A model generated the notes under the pieces. It saw only the letters and a list, made by a program, of their open reading frames with translations, was not told the DNA's origin and made no database searches. The position numbers and the translations under genes were made by a program. This document shows positions 7,521 to 14,854 of a DNA stretch of 40,396 nt, piece after piece. Source of the DNA: an uncultured Eubacteriales bacterium (GTDB lineage: Bacteria; Bacillota; Clostridia; Christensenellales; Aristaeellaceae); assembly GCA_902785105.1 (NCBI GenBank), contig CACZXF010000042.1, positions 1 through 40,396 on the forward strand, in the 5' to 3' direction. Each line of letters starts with the position of its first letter. The first letter of the stretch is position 1.

Positions 7521-8858
7521 ATGCCCAGCAAAGACGTTCGCAGGCGGCGGCGAAGCATGGGATTTTTGACGGTGCTGACCGCGCTGCTGGCCATCGCGGC
7601 GGCGGCACTGGTGTGCGTCATCGTGTACAGGGAGCTGCGGCGGCCCCCGGAGGTGGAGGAAGTCCCGGCGGCCACGGGGAACTACGTCCGGGCAGACGAC
7701 CTGCCGGAGGCAGATGTTGTCTTAAAGGCAGACACCTATAAGGACGAATACCTGCCCGGCCCCACGGAGGAAGTGACCCCGACCCCCGCGCCCACGGACA
7801 CCCCCGCGCCGACGCTGGACAATCTGGACTCGCAGGCCGCGCTCAGGCCCGCCGCCATGGGCGACAACCTGCTGCCCATCTATAAGAAGGCGTTTACCAA
7901 GCAGAAGATCATCGCCATCACGCTGGACGAGTGCTCCGGCGCGACCATCATGGAGCAGTTCATCGCGCTGGCCCAGAAGTACAACGCCAAGCTGACGCTG
8001 TTCCCCACCGGCGAAAACATCCTCAAAAACGGCATGCAGCAGGTGCTGCAAAAGTGCCTGTTCCAATTGGGCTACGAGATCGAGAACCGCTGCTTCTCCG
8101 CCATGGCGAAGCTGTTCCAGGGTCCGGTGAACATGATGGTCCAGGAGATCTGGAAGCAGAGCGCCGCGCTGGACTACGTGCTGGGCGTGAAGTACGAGCC
8201 CCACTTTCTGCGGATGTACGGCGGCCTCGGCGAGAACGACCCCCGCACCCACGCCTATCTGAAGCAGGAGGGCTACCTGGGCGTGGCCCACTGGACCGTC
8301 TCCGGCAGCGACACCCCCGCCGAGAAGTTTGAGAGCCTGCTGACCCCCGGCGGCATCTATCTCTTCAAGACCACCAAGCAGGACTTGGAGCTGATGGAGG
8401 CACTGCTGAACACCGCCAACGCCCACGATTACCACATGGTCACCATGAACGAGCTGTTCGGCTTCGACGCCAACAACTACTATCAGGTGGAGGGCTCCCT
8501 GCTCTCCGAGACCATGCCGGAATTCGACTACGACGACGACATGATCTATGAGATCCACCCCGGCGAGACCTCCTGGGGCGTGGTGCGCATGCAGGAGCAG
8601 TTGGGCCGGCTGGGCTACCTGGTGGGCAGCAAGGCCGACGGCGTGTTCGGCGAGAACACCTCCGACGCCCTCAGGCTGTTCCAGGTCGCCGTGGGTCTCC
8701 CCGCCACCGGCGCGGGGGACATCCCCACATTGGAAAAGCTCTTCGCCGCCGACGCCCCCGTCAACCCCAACCCCATCGCCACCCCCACCCCCACCCCCGA
8801 CCCCGACGAGCTGCAACTGCCGTCTGAGGATCTGGAGAATACGGTGATATGGTGGTAA
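7521..8858 (+). CDS. Membrane-anchored deacetylase-fold protein lacking catalytic residues, with peptidoglycan-binding domain
   Basis: A 445-residue protein with a basic N-terminus and one membrane anchor (about 14-36), a Thr/Pro linker (84-100), a NodB/polysaccharide deacetylase-like domain (about 128-335) and a PG_binding_1 domain (about 348-413, VVRMQEQLGRLGY and ADGVFG). The paralogue at 24128-25402 aligns clearly and shows the expected motifs. Here the first motif reads LDEC (D136-E137) instead of VDDC. The metal-binding HxxxH is R190-x3-A194 (ENRCFSAM), so both histidines are gone. A non-enzymatic wall-binding role is inferred. It follows the kinase by 124 nt, separated by a palindrome with no clear promoter, so it may belong to that operon. 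The RBS is GAGGTGAT. A Pro/Thr tail ends the protein. Confidence 0.8.
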   Translation: MPSKDVRRRRRSMGFLTVLTALLAIAAAALVCVIVYRELRRPPEVEEVPAATGNYVRADDLPEADVVLKADTYKDEYLPGPTEEVTPTPAPTDTPAPTLDNLDSQAALRPAAMGDNLLPIYKKAFTKQKIIAITLDECSGATIMEQFIALAQKYNAKLTLFPTGENILKNGMQQVLQKCLFQLGYEIENRCFSAMAKLFQGPVNMMVQEIWKQSAALDYVLGVKYEPHFLRMYGGLGENDPRTHAYLKQEGYLGVAHWTVSGSDTPAEKFESLLTPGGIYLFKTTKQDLELMEALLNTANAHDYHMVTMNELFGFDANNYYQVEGSLLSETMPEFDYDDDMIYEIHPGETSWGVVRMQEQLGRLGYLVGSKADGVFGENTSDALRLFQVAVGLPATGAGDIPTLEKLFAADAPVNPNPIATPTPTPDPDELQLPSEDLENTVIWW

Positions 8859-8863
8859 TGCTA

Positions 8864-8897
8864 CAGGGCCGCAAGTCCGATTGGACTTGCGGCCCTG
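8864..8897 (+). terminator. Hairpin after the deacetylase-like gene
   Basis: A perfect 15-bp stem (CAGGGCCGCAAGTCC and its complement) with a 4-nt loop begins 5 nt after the stop codon. No U-tract follows, so it may be a 3'-end stabiliser or a weak terminator. Confidence 0.6.
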
Positions 8898-8924
8898 AAA
8901 CTGTGTGGGGTGAAGGGGTGCTTT

Positions 8925-9075
8925 TATAAGTTGGGATTTATCGGGAAGTCAAACCAACCTTGTAGGGGCGCCGTTTCGGCGCCCGCCCCTGCGAGATGGC
9001 GTGTTCTGTCGGGCGGGCGGCGAAACGCCGCCCCTACAGGAGAGCGGGTAACACTTCGATAAATCTCCACTTATT
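8925..9075 (+). repeat. GC-rich arm/core palindromic repeat
   Basis: The left arm is a variant (AAGTTGGGATTTATCGGGAA). The core runs from TTGTAGGGGCGCCG with hairpin GGGCGCCG-TTT-CGGCGCCC and a second hairpin GGGCGGCG-AAA-CGCCGCCC, closing with CCCCTACAGGAGAG. The right arm is TTCGATAAATCTCC. It lies between two convergent genes. Confidence 0.9.
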
Positions 9076-9089
9076 TCCGCACCAAAGTC

Positions 9090-9473
9090 TCAGGTCTCAT
9101 CGTACTTCGCATACCACTCCCTGAGCTTCGAAAAGGTCTGTTCGCTAATGTCGTGTTCGATCTTGCAGGCGTCGGCCTCGGCAGTGTCCTCGGGGACGCC
9201 GATGCGGATGAGGGCGCTGGTGATGAGCCGGTGCTTGTCCAGCACGGAGGCGGCGTATGCGCGACCGGATTCGGTCAGCACCAGATTGCCGTCCGCCAGC
9301 TTGTGCAGGTAATCCATTCGGGAAAGGTTCGCCACCGCCACGGAAACGCTGGCCTTGGTGAAGCCCAGGCGGTTGGCCACGTCCACCGATCGACAGTGGC
9401 CGTTCTGCTGCTGGATGACCAGTATGGCCTCCAGATAGTCCTCAATGGACTGGTTCGTCGTTGGTCTTGCCAA
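9090..9473 (-). CDS. DtxR/MntR-family metal-dependent repressor
   Basis: A 127-residue regulator with an N-terminal winged helix-turn-helix (about 1-70, SIEDYLEAIL then RLGFTKASVSVAVANL) and a dimerisation/metal domain. Visible candidate ligands are D12, H81, C103, E106 and H107 (CKIEHDIS). The Asp is MntR-like and the Cys DtxR-like, so Fe2+ versus Mn2+ cannot be told from sequence. There is no C-terminal SH3-like domain. The start is the TTG at 9473: GGGGGAG lies about 9 nt upstream, and the nearby ATG at 9480 is out of frame. It lies downstream of the feoAB fusion on the same strand, so it probably senses iron and regulates that block. Confidence 0.88.
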   Translation of the reverse strand: MARPTTNQSIEDYLEAILVIQQQNGHCRSVDVANRLGFTKASVSVAVANLSRMDYLHKLADGNLVLTESGRAYAASVLDKHRLITSALIRIGVPEDTAEADACKIEHDISEQTFSKLREWYAKYDET

Positions 9474-9533
9474 AAGTCATTCTCCCCCTTTGTGTTGTTG
9501 CGCGGCGAAAGGGAAATAATGTTCAGTCTATGT

Positions 9534-9686
9534 GATAAATTGGAAGTTGTCGGAGAGACGAACCAACCTTGTAGGGGCGCCGTTTCGGCGCCCGCCCCCT
9601 GCGAAACGGTACGTTCTACCGGGCGGGCGGCGCAACGCCCCCCTACAGGAGAGCGGGCAACTCCCTGATAATTCCCTGTTTATCGA
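9534..9686 (+). repeat. GC-rich arm/core palindromic repeat
   Basis: Left arm GATAAATTGGAAGTTGTCGG, full two-hairpin core (the second hairpin has lost one base, CAACGCCCCCCTAC), right arm CTCCCTGATAATTCCCTG then TTTATCGA. It sits between the DtxR-type gene and the FeoB-associated gene, both leftward. Confidence 0.9.
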
Positions 9687-9719
9687 CCAAACTGCCAGTT
9701 CTCCTGTCCCGCAGTCCCC

Positions 9720-9893
9720 TCAGTGTTCGGACGGCTTGCCGCTGGGCGTCCGTCCCTTACAGGCCGCGCTTTTGGTGCATCCGGCGCAGCCGCAGCCACA
9801 GCCCCCCGAGCGCCGCGTCCTCACGGTGTGCCGTACCGCGAAGAACACGATGATGGCCAGGGCGGCGATCAGTATGATGTCGATGAGCTTCAT
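9720..9893 (-). CDS. Small FeoB-associated Cys-rich membrane protein
   Basis: A 57-residue protein with one N-terminal transmembrane helix (about 3-21, IDIILIAALAIIVFFAV), a basic stop-transfer stretch (RHTVRTRR) and a cysteine cluster GCGCGCAGC followed by AAC. This matches the short FeoB-associated Cys-rich family found next to feoB in many Clostridia. Its role in ferrous iron uptake is not settled; metal binding at the cytoplasmic face is inferred. The ATG at 9893 has GAGG 6 nt upstream; longer readings run into repeat DNA. It follows feoB by 217 nt containing a heptamer palindrome. Confidence 0.85.
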   Translation of the reverse strand: MKLIDIILIAALAIIVFFAVRHTVRTRRSGGCGCGCAGCTKSAACKGRTPSGKPSEH

Positions 9894-9905
9894 AGATACC
9901 TCGTT

Positions 9906-10090
9906 ATTTGGAGTTGGAAGTGTAGAGTGGGAAGTTGGAAGTGACACAGGTTCCACTCCCAGCGATGCAAATGTCTATGCGAAATGTTGTACAGGGCGGG
10001 CGGCGAAACGCCGCCCCTACAGGGTTGTCGGGAAGCCGGAAGGTTTCGTCCCCAACTCCCCACTTCCCACTTCCCACTCCCAACTCAAAT
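9906..10090. repeat. Heptamer-arm inverted repeat enclosing half a GC-rich core
   Basis: The arms are units of the GGAAGTT/GGAGTTG type: 9906-9942 (starting ATTTGGAGTTGGAAGTGT) and 10050-10090 (ending CCCACTCCCAACTCAAAT). Between them, 9989-10024 is just the second hairpin of the GC-rich core (GGGCGGCG-AAA-CGCCGCCC then CTACAGG). One family is therefore nested inside the other. Confidence 0.8.
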
Positions 10091-10110
10091 ACATTCCTGT
10101 CTTGCGCCGC

Positions 10111-12453
10111 TTACCCGATGTGCAGCAGCATCCCGATCAGCCTTACCGCCAGGGCGGCGATCCAGGCGACGGCGCACTGCCACACGACCACGCTCACGGC
10201 CCAGCGGGCGCCCAGCTCGCGCTTGACGGAGGCCACGGCGGCCACGCAGGGCGTATAGAGCAGGCTGAACACCAGCATACACGCGGCGGCCAGCGGGGTC
10301 ATCAGGCTGACCACGCCACTCTCGCCGCCATAGAGCATCCGCATCACGGAGACCACGGATTCCTTCGCCATGAACCCGGAGATCAGCGACGTGGCCACCC
10401 GCCAGTCGCCCAGCCCCAGGGGCTTCAATATCACGCACAGCCAGCCCGACACCGCCGCCAGAATGCTGTTTTCCGGCTCGGTCAGGTTGAATCGCAGGTC
10501 GAAGTTGGAGAGGAACCACACCACGATGGTGGCCACCAGGATCACCGAGAAGGCCCTTTGCAGGAAGTCCCGCGCCTTTTCCCACAATAGCTGCATGGTG
10601 TTGCGGGGGCGGGGCAGGCGGTAGTTGGGCAGCTCCAGCACCAGCGGCACCGGCTCGCCCTTGAAAATGGTCCGCTTGTAGATGGCCGCCGCCGCGATGC
10701 CGACGACGATGCCCGCCAGGTACAATTCTATGATGACCAGCCAGCCCATCTTCGGGAAGAAGGTGTTGACGAAGAACCAGTAGATGGGCAGCTTCGCCGT
10801 GCAGCTCATGAAGGGGGTCAGCAGTATGGTCATGCGGCGGTCGCGGTCGCTGGGCAGCGTCCGGGTGGACATCACCGCGGGCACCGTGCAGCCGAAGCCG
10901 ATGAGCAGCGACACGATGGACCGCCCGGACAGGCCGATTTTTCTGAGGGGCTTGTCCATGAAGAAGGCGACCCGGGCGATATAGCCGCTGTCCTCCAACA
11001 GCGACAGGAACAGGAACATCACCACGATGACCGGCAGGAAGCTCAGCACGCTGCCCACGCCCTCGAATATGCCGTCGATGATGAGCCGGTGGATGACCTC
11101 GTTCACCCCGGCGCTGGTCATGGCGGCATCCGCCAGGTCGGCCAGCGCGCCGACGCCCTGCTCCATCAGGTCCTGGAGCCAGGGGCCGATCCACAGGAAG
11201 GTCATCAGGAACACCAACAGCATGATGCCGATGAACATCGGCAGGGCGGTGTAGCGGCCGGTCAGTATCTTGTCGATTTTCGTCGAGCGGATGTGCTCCT
11301 TGCTCTCCCGTGGCCGCACCACGCAGGCGTCGCAGACGTTCTGTATGAAGGTGAAGCGCATGTCCGCCATGGCGGCGGCGCGGTCCAGATGGCGCTCGTT
11401 CTCCATCTGTATGATGATATGCTCCAGCAGCTCCTTCTCATTCTGGTCCAGCGCCAGCTGTTCCAGTATGGGCTTATCCCCCTCGATGATTTTGGTGGCG
11501 GCGAAGCGCACGGGGAGGCCGGCCCGCTGGGCGTGGTCCTCGATGAGGTGCTCCACGGCGTGGATGGCGCGGTGGATGGCGCCGCCGTTGTCGTCCTTCT
11601 GGCAGAAGTCCTGCCGGACCGGGGCCTCCTGATAGCGGGCGATGTGGACGGCGTGGTTCTTCAATTCCTCGACGCCCTCGTTCTTCGCCGCGGAGATGGG
11701 CACCACGGGGACGCCCAGCATGGCCTCCATGCGGTTGATGTCCACCGCGCCGCCGTTGCCGCGCAGCTCGTCCATCATGTTCAGCGCCACCACCATGGGC
11801 ACGCCCATCTCCAAAAGCTGCATGGTCAGGTAGAGGTTGCGCTCGATGTTCGTGGCGTCCACGATGTTTATGATGGCCTTCGGCTTGTCCTTCAATACGA
11901 AGTCCCGGCTCACCAGCTCCTCGCTGGTGTAGGGGGACATGGAGTAGATGCCGGGCAGGTCCGTGAGCATGGTGTGGGGCTGGCCGATGATGCCGCCGTC
12001 CTTGCGGTCCACCGTCACGCCGGGGAAGTTGCCCACGTGCTGGTTCATGCCGGTCAACTGGTTGAAAAGCGTGGTCTTGCCGCTGTTCTGGTTGCCCACC
12101 AGGGCAAAGGTCAGCATTTCACCCTCCGGCAGGGGATTGCCGCTGCCTTTGGGGTGGAAGATGCCCTCCTCGCCCAGGCCCATGTGGTGCACCGGTCTGC
12201 GCTCCCGCTCAGGTGGAGCCGTTACGGCGTCAATTTTGGTGATGGAGATGTTCTCCGCGTCCGCCAGCCGCAGCGTCAGCTCGTAGCTGTGGATGCGAAG
12301 CTGCATCGGGTCGCCCTGGGGCGCGAACTTCACCAGCGTGACCTCCGCCCCCGGAATAAGTCCCATGTCCAAAAAGTGCTGGCGCAGCGCGCCTTCGCCG
12401 CCTACCGTCTCCACCCGCGCCGACTGGCCGGGCGTCAGCTCACGCAATGTCAT
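10111..12453 (-). CDS. feoB: FeoA-FeoB fusion, ferrous iron transporter
   Basis: A 780-residue protein that imports Fe2+ across the cytoplasmic membrane. Residues 1-75 are a complete FeoA SH3-like domain (LRELTPGQSARV, LRQHFLDMGLIPGAEV). After a linker comes the FeoB G domain: G1 GNQNSGKT (120-127), G2 region NFPGVTVD (142-149), G3 DLPGIYS (165-171) and G4 NMMD (225-228). A helical GDI region follows, then a polytopic membrane domain with two Gate motifs; the second half includes GFGCTVPAVMSTRTL, the conserved Cys region. FeoA and FeoB are usually separate genes. It shares strand with the MarR gene upstream and the FeoB-associated and DtxR genes downstream, so a metal-regulated operon is likely. 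Confidence 0.95.
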   Translation of the reverse strand: MTLRELTPGQSARVETVGGEGALRQHFLDMGLIPGAEVTLVKFAPQGDPMQLRIHSYELTLRLADAENISITKIDAVTAPPERERRPVHHMGLGEEGIFHPKGSGNPLPEGEMLTFALVGNQNSGKTTLFNQLTGMNQHVGNFPGVTVDRKDGGIIGQPHTMLTDLPGIYSMSPYTSEELVSRDFVLKDKPKAIINIVDATNIERNLYLTMQLLEMGVPMVVALNMMDELRGNGGAVDINRMEAMLGVPVVPISAAKNEGVEELKNHAVHIARYQEAPVRQDFCQKDDNGGAIHRAIHAVEHLIEDHAQRAGLPVRFAATKIIEGDKPILEQLALDQNEKELLEHIIIQMENERHLDRAAAMADMRFTFIQNVCDACVVRPRESKEHIRSTKIDKILTGRYTALPMFIGIMLLVFLMTFLWIGPWLQDLMEQGVGALADLADAAMTSAGVNEVIHRLIIDGIFEGVGSVLSFLPVIVVMFLFLSLLEDSGYIARVAFFMDKPLRKIGLSGRSIVSLLIGFGCTVPAVMSTRTLPSDRDRRMTILLTPFMSCTAKLPIYWFFVNTFFPKMGWLVIIELYLAGIVVGIAAAAIYKRTIFKGEPVPLVLELPNYRLPRPRNTMQLLWEKARDFLQRAFSVILVATIVVWFLSNFDLRFNLTEPENSILAAVSGWLCVILKPLGLGDWRVATSLISGFMAKESVVSVMRMLYGGESGVVSLMTPLAAACMLVFSLLYTPCVAAVASVKRELGARWAVSVVVWQCAVAWIAALAVRLIGMLLHIG

Positions 12454-12477
12454 GTCGTGCCTCCCGATTTTTGCTCA

Positions 12478-12682
12478 ATTTGTAACCGTTCAGTCCAGCA
12501 GGCAAATTGGAATTTTTCAGGGAGTCAAACCGACCCTGTAGGGGCGCCGTTTCGGCGCCCGCCCTCCTGCGTGACGGTACGTTCTAATGGGCGGGCGGCG
12601 CAACGCCGCCCCTACAGGAAAGCGGGAAACTCCCCCACGAATCCCCGTTTACATGGAAAGGACCGAATAATTATCTCAATTT
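12478..12682 (+). repeat. GC-rich arm/core repeat with extended terminal inverted repeats
   Basis: The arms and core run 12503-12656. Outside them, TGTAACCGTTCAGTCC (12481-12496) is an imperfect inverted copy of the sequence beyond the right arm (GGACCGAATAATTATCTCAA, reading from about 12659). The outer right sequence matches that of the copy at 17336 (GGGCTGAACAGTTACCTCAA). The family therefore has a longer form with about 20-nt outer inverted repeats. Confidence 0.85.
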
Positions 12683-12737
12683 GAAAGCTTTTGGTGAAAG
12701 ATATAAACCCTGTAAAAAGGCGCTTATGTGCGCCTGT

Positions 12738-13178
12738 CTATTCGGCCTCGGGACGGAGCTCGCTTTCCATCAGCTCCGTCATGCGCCCTATGGCGTTCAT
12801 GAAGCTCCGGGCCTCTTCGGGTTTCAGCCGGGAGACGATGTGCGCGTGGAAAGCCACGGCCTCGGCGTTTCGCTGGAGCGCCGCCGCTTCCCCCGCGGGG
12901 GTCAGCGCCACCTGCACCCGCCGCTTGTCATCGGCGTCCGGGGTGCGCACGATCAGGCTTGCCTTTTCCAACACTTTAAGGATATTCGCGATTCGCCCCG
13001 TTGTCAAGCCCAATTTCTCCGTCAGCTCGCCGGGATACAGCGGCCGCCCCACGTGGTAGAGGTAGAGCAGCACCCCGCTCTCCCCCCGCACACAGCCCCG
13101 GTCCACGATCTCATCCATGGCGCGCATGTGTTCGAGGTGCATCGTCCAGAGCGCCTCCCCGTATTTCATCGCGTCCAT
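12738..13178 (-). CDS. MarR-family transcriptional regulator
   Basis: A 146-residue winged-helix regulator. The DNA-binding core is about 40-105, with GVLLYLYHVGRPLYPGELTEKL then TGRIANILKVLEKASL as the helix-turn-helix and DADDKRRVQVALT as the beta wing, flanked by dimerisation helices. MarR proteins usually repress their own promoter and neighbours and respond to a small ligand; the ligand here is unknown. A strong promoter lies directly upstream with a perfect 7-1-7 palindrome over the predicted transcription start, a good autoregulatory operator candidate. It lies 284 nt upstream of feoAB on the same strand and may be co-transcribed with it through a repeat element. Confidence 0.9.
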   Translation of the reverse strand: MDAMKYGEALWTMHLEHMRAMDEIVDRGCVRGESGVLLYLYHVGRPLYPGELTEKLGLTTGRIANILKVLEKASLIVRTPDADDKRRVQVALTPAGEAAALQRNAEAVAFHAHIVSRLKPEEARSFMNAIGRMTELMESELRPEAE

Positions 13179-13190
13179 GAAGTAATCGCC

Positions 13191-13205
13191 ACCCTTTCAA
13201 AGGGT
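13191..13205. promoter_or_regulatory. Candidate MarR operator
   Basis: ACCCTTTCAAAGGGT is a perfect 7-1-7 palindrome. It sits immediately downstream of the -10 box of the MarR gene promoter and overlaps the region of its transcription start. MarR proteins bind palindromes of about this size. Binding is inferred from position only. Confidence 0.55.
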
Positions 13206-13206
13206 T

Positions 13207-13235
13207 ATTTTACTCTAACTAACGGCAATTGTCAA
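13207..13235 (-). promoter_or_regulatory. Promoter of the MarR gene / iron block
   Basis: Minus strand TTGACA (13230-13235), 17-nt spacer, TAAAAT (13207-13212). The -35 is a consensus match and the unit is among the strongest promoters in the window. Confidence 0.85.
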
Positions 13236-13241
13236 GAGGGG

Positions 13242-13378
13242 AAATTGGGATTTGTTAGAGAGTGGAGTGTGGAGAGTGAAGAGTGGAGTTTTGGTGGAAA
13301 TCCTCCGGATTTCATTGATTTATGGATACCCGGCACTCTTATCTTCACTCTCCACTCTTCGACAAATCCCTGTTTACC
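13242..13378. repeat. Composite repeat: constant arms around a heptamer palindrome
   Basis: The outer left GAAATTGGGATTTGTTAGAG (about 13241-13260) and right CGACAAATCCCTGTTTACC (about 13360-13378) are the constant arms of the GC-rich family. Between them are GAGTGGA-type heptamers (13259-13288, and 13342-13359 in reverse) around an AAATCC-TCC-GGATTT core (about 13298-13312). The same arms thus carry a completely different interior. Confidence 0.85.
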
Positions 13379-13399
13379 GGCGACAATCAGGCGCTTTGC

Positions 13400-13939
13400 T
13401 TATTCCAGCGCGTCGGATTCCTCTTCGTCGTAGGCGGGTTCCTCAGTGACGGGTTCGGCCTCAGGCGCGGGTTCCGGCTCGGCGACGGGTTCCGCCTCGG
13501 GAGCGGGCTCGGCTGCGGGCTTGGGGTTGAAGAAATCGTGGATGGGATCGGTGCCGTGGGCGGCGGCGCGGATCTTGTTGACCTGGGCGTCCACCTCTTC
13601 GCGGATGTGATCCATGGCGTCCTTGGTCTGGGGTCCGTTCAGCTTCTCATTGGCCTTGTCGATCAGATCCTTCGCGCCGGCGCCGGCCTTGGCGAGGGTC
13701 TCCTCCACGCCGGGGCGGACCTTCTCGAAGGTCTCCTGGGCCTTGTCCTTCAAGTCCTTGGCGGCAACCGCAAGCTTCTCGTCGATGTCGGTCTTGTCCA
13801 GCGCTTCCTGGGCCCTGTCCTTCAGGTCCTTGGCCGCGCTGACGATCTTCTCGTCGATGTCGGTCTTATCCAGCAGCTCCTTCGCGCCGTCCTGCACGTT
13901 CTTGACCACCTTGTTCAGCTCGTCCATCAATCCAGCCAT
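13400..13939 (-). CDS. Helical, highly charged protein with tandem repeats and acidic Pro/Glu tail
   Basis: I do not recognise a family. The 179-residue protein has no signal peptide or membrane segment. Residues 1-100 are amphipathic helix with a 24-residue tandem repeat: DKTDIDEK at 24-31 and 48-55, each followed by AAKDLKD(R/K)AQE, and a third degenerate copy to about 99. The pattern resembles apolipoprotein- or LEA-like helical proteins. Residues 130-179 are a Pro/Glu/Ala-rich acidic tail (EPAPEAEPVAEPEP). A stress-protective or surface-binding role would be a guess. It has its own promoter and the RBS GGGAGGG. Confidence 0.75.
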   Translation of the reverse strand: MAGLMDELNKVVKNVQDGAKELLDKTDIDEKIVSAAKDLKDRAQEALDKTDIDEKLAVAAKDLKDKAQETFEKVRPGVEETLAKAGAGAKDLIDKANEKLNGPQTKDAMDHIREEVDAQVNKIRAAAHGTDPIHDFFNPKPAAEPAPEAEPVAEPEPAPEAEPVTEEPAYDEEESDALE

Positions 13940-13974
13940 GTGAAAAACCCTCCCTTATAATCTGTCGTAAAGCT

Positions 13975-14003
13975 ATTATAACAAATCCGATGACTTTATG
14001 CAA
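13975..14003 (-). promoter_or_regulatory. Promoter of the helical repeat protein gene
   Basis: Minus strand TTGCAT (13998-14003), 17-nt spacer, TATAAT (13975-13980), 36 nt before the start codon. Confidence 0.8.
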
Positions 14004-14029
14004 GGCGGGGGCGGGGTTGGGGTGTCGGG

Positions 14030-14178
14030 AAAATTGGAATTTGTTGGGGAATCAAACCAACCCTGTAGGGGCGCCGTTTCGGCGCCCGCCCTCAACGAAA
14101 CGCATTGTCCTACCCGGCGGGCGGCGCAACGCCGCCCCTACAGGAGAGAGGGTAACTCCCCGATAAATCCCTGTTTAC
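14030..14178 (+). repeat. GC-rich arm/core palindromic repeat
   Basis: A complete copy: left arm AAATTGGAATTTGTTGGGGA, core TGTAGGGGCGCCGTTTCGGC onward with both hairpins, right arm CTCCCCGATAAATCCCTG then TTTAC. It lies between two leftward genes, 14 nt from the stop of the ArsC/Spx-like gene. Confidence 0.92.
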
Positions 14179-14191
14179 AAACCCGCCCCCT

Positions 14192-14536
14192 TCACTCCTT
14201 CCACCCCTCATACACCTCCGGGCAATAGCCGACGGCGGCCTTTTTGCCGTTTCGGACGATGGGGAGTTTGAGGACCTGGGGGTGCTCCAGAATGGCGTCC
14301 TCCCGCTGGGCGGGGGCGATGTATTTGACCAGCGAAAGGGCGTCCTGGTCACGGCAGCCCTCGTCGATGATATTGTCCAGCCCGCCGCAGGCCTGGGCCA
14401 CGCTTTTAAGCTCGCCCCGGCTGATGCCCTTTTCGCCTAAGTCGATGTATTGGACCTTGATCCGCCGCTCCTTGAACCAGCGCTCCGCCTTTTTCGTGTC
14501 CTGGCTCTTCTTTGTGCCGAATATTTGTATATTCAT
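14192..14536 (-). CDS. ArsC/Spx-like thioredoxin-fold protein lacking the active-site cysteine
   Basis: A 114-residue protein that matches the ArsC/YffB/Spx family in length and order: N-terminal beta strand NIQIFGT, helix with DTKKAERWFKERRI, and a C-terminal part with QVLKLPIVRNGKKAAVGYCPEVY. The family active site reads (G)xxxCxTxKKA. Here the position is Ser11 (GTKKSQDTKKA), codon AGC, so the usual redox or arsenate-reducing cysteine is missing. The only two cysteines visible are near the middle (AQACGG, DEGCRDQ) and one near the C-terminus. It is probably not an arsenate reductase; a regulator or other redox-independent role is possible. RBS GGAGGAATCGCC. Confidence 0.85.
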   Translation of the reverse strand: MNIQIFGTKKSQDTKKAERWFKERRIKVQYIDLGEKGISRGELKSVAQACGGLDNIIDEGCRDQDALSLVKYIAPAQREDAILEHPQVLKLPIVRNGKKAAVGYCPEVYEGWKE

Positions 14537-14592
14537 GGCGATTCCTCCGTGTTTTGTTCATATAGGAAATATGGATAGTGGCTGCCTCAAAC

Positions 14593-14673
14593 ACTGTAGG
14601 GGCGCCGTTTCGGCGCCCGCCCTGCGCGTTGCGATACGTCGTACCCGGCGGGCGGCGAAACGCCGCCCCTACG
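14593..14673 (+). repeat. GC-rich core only (no arms)
   Basis: TGTAGGGGCGCCG-TTT-CGGCGCCC and GGGCGGCG-AAA-CGCCGCCCCTAC are present, but the constant arms are not recognisable on either side. TCAATTN-like heptamers follow at about 14702-14728. The gap 14537-14854 otherwise holds only the mgtC promoter. Confidence 0.85.
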
Positions 14674-14777
14674 GCTGTATTGGTCACCGGATGTGCGCCG
14701 CAACTCAATTTTCCATTTTCGATTCTCAATTATTATACACCTAACATTCCACTTTCGTAAATAGTGGAAGTTTGTGC

Positions 14778-14806
14778 TTGTGGCAACGCGGGGGTTATGT
14801 TATAAT
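14778..14806 (+). promoter_or_regulatory. Promoter of the mgtC-like pair
   Basis: TTGTGG (14778-14783), 17-nt spacer, TATAAT (14801-14806). The -35 is weak, the -10 is a consensus match. Confidence 0.65.
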
Positions 14807-14854
14807 AATATATGATAACAACTCCCAAATTAACATTCAAAGGGGGATGGACAT

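Noticed and set aside
12659-12682. GATAATTATT-containing sequence upstream of feoB resembling half of a Fur box
   Set aside because: The same position beyond the right arm of the repeat at 17336 has a related sequence with no iron gene nearby, so it is part of the repeat's outer extension and not a dedicated operator.
14192-14536. Annotation as arsenate reductase
   Set aside because: The catalytic cysteine position is Ser, and no arsenic-resistance gene is nearby.
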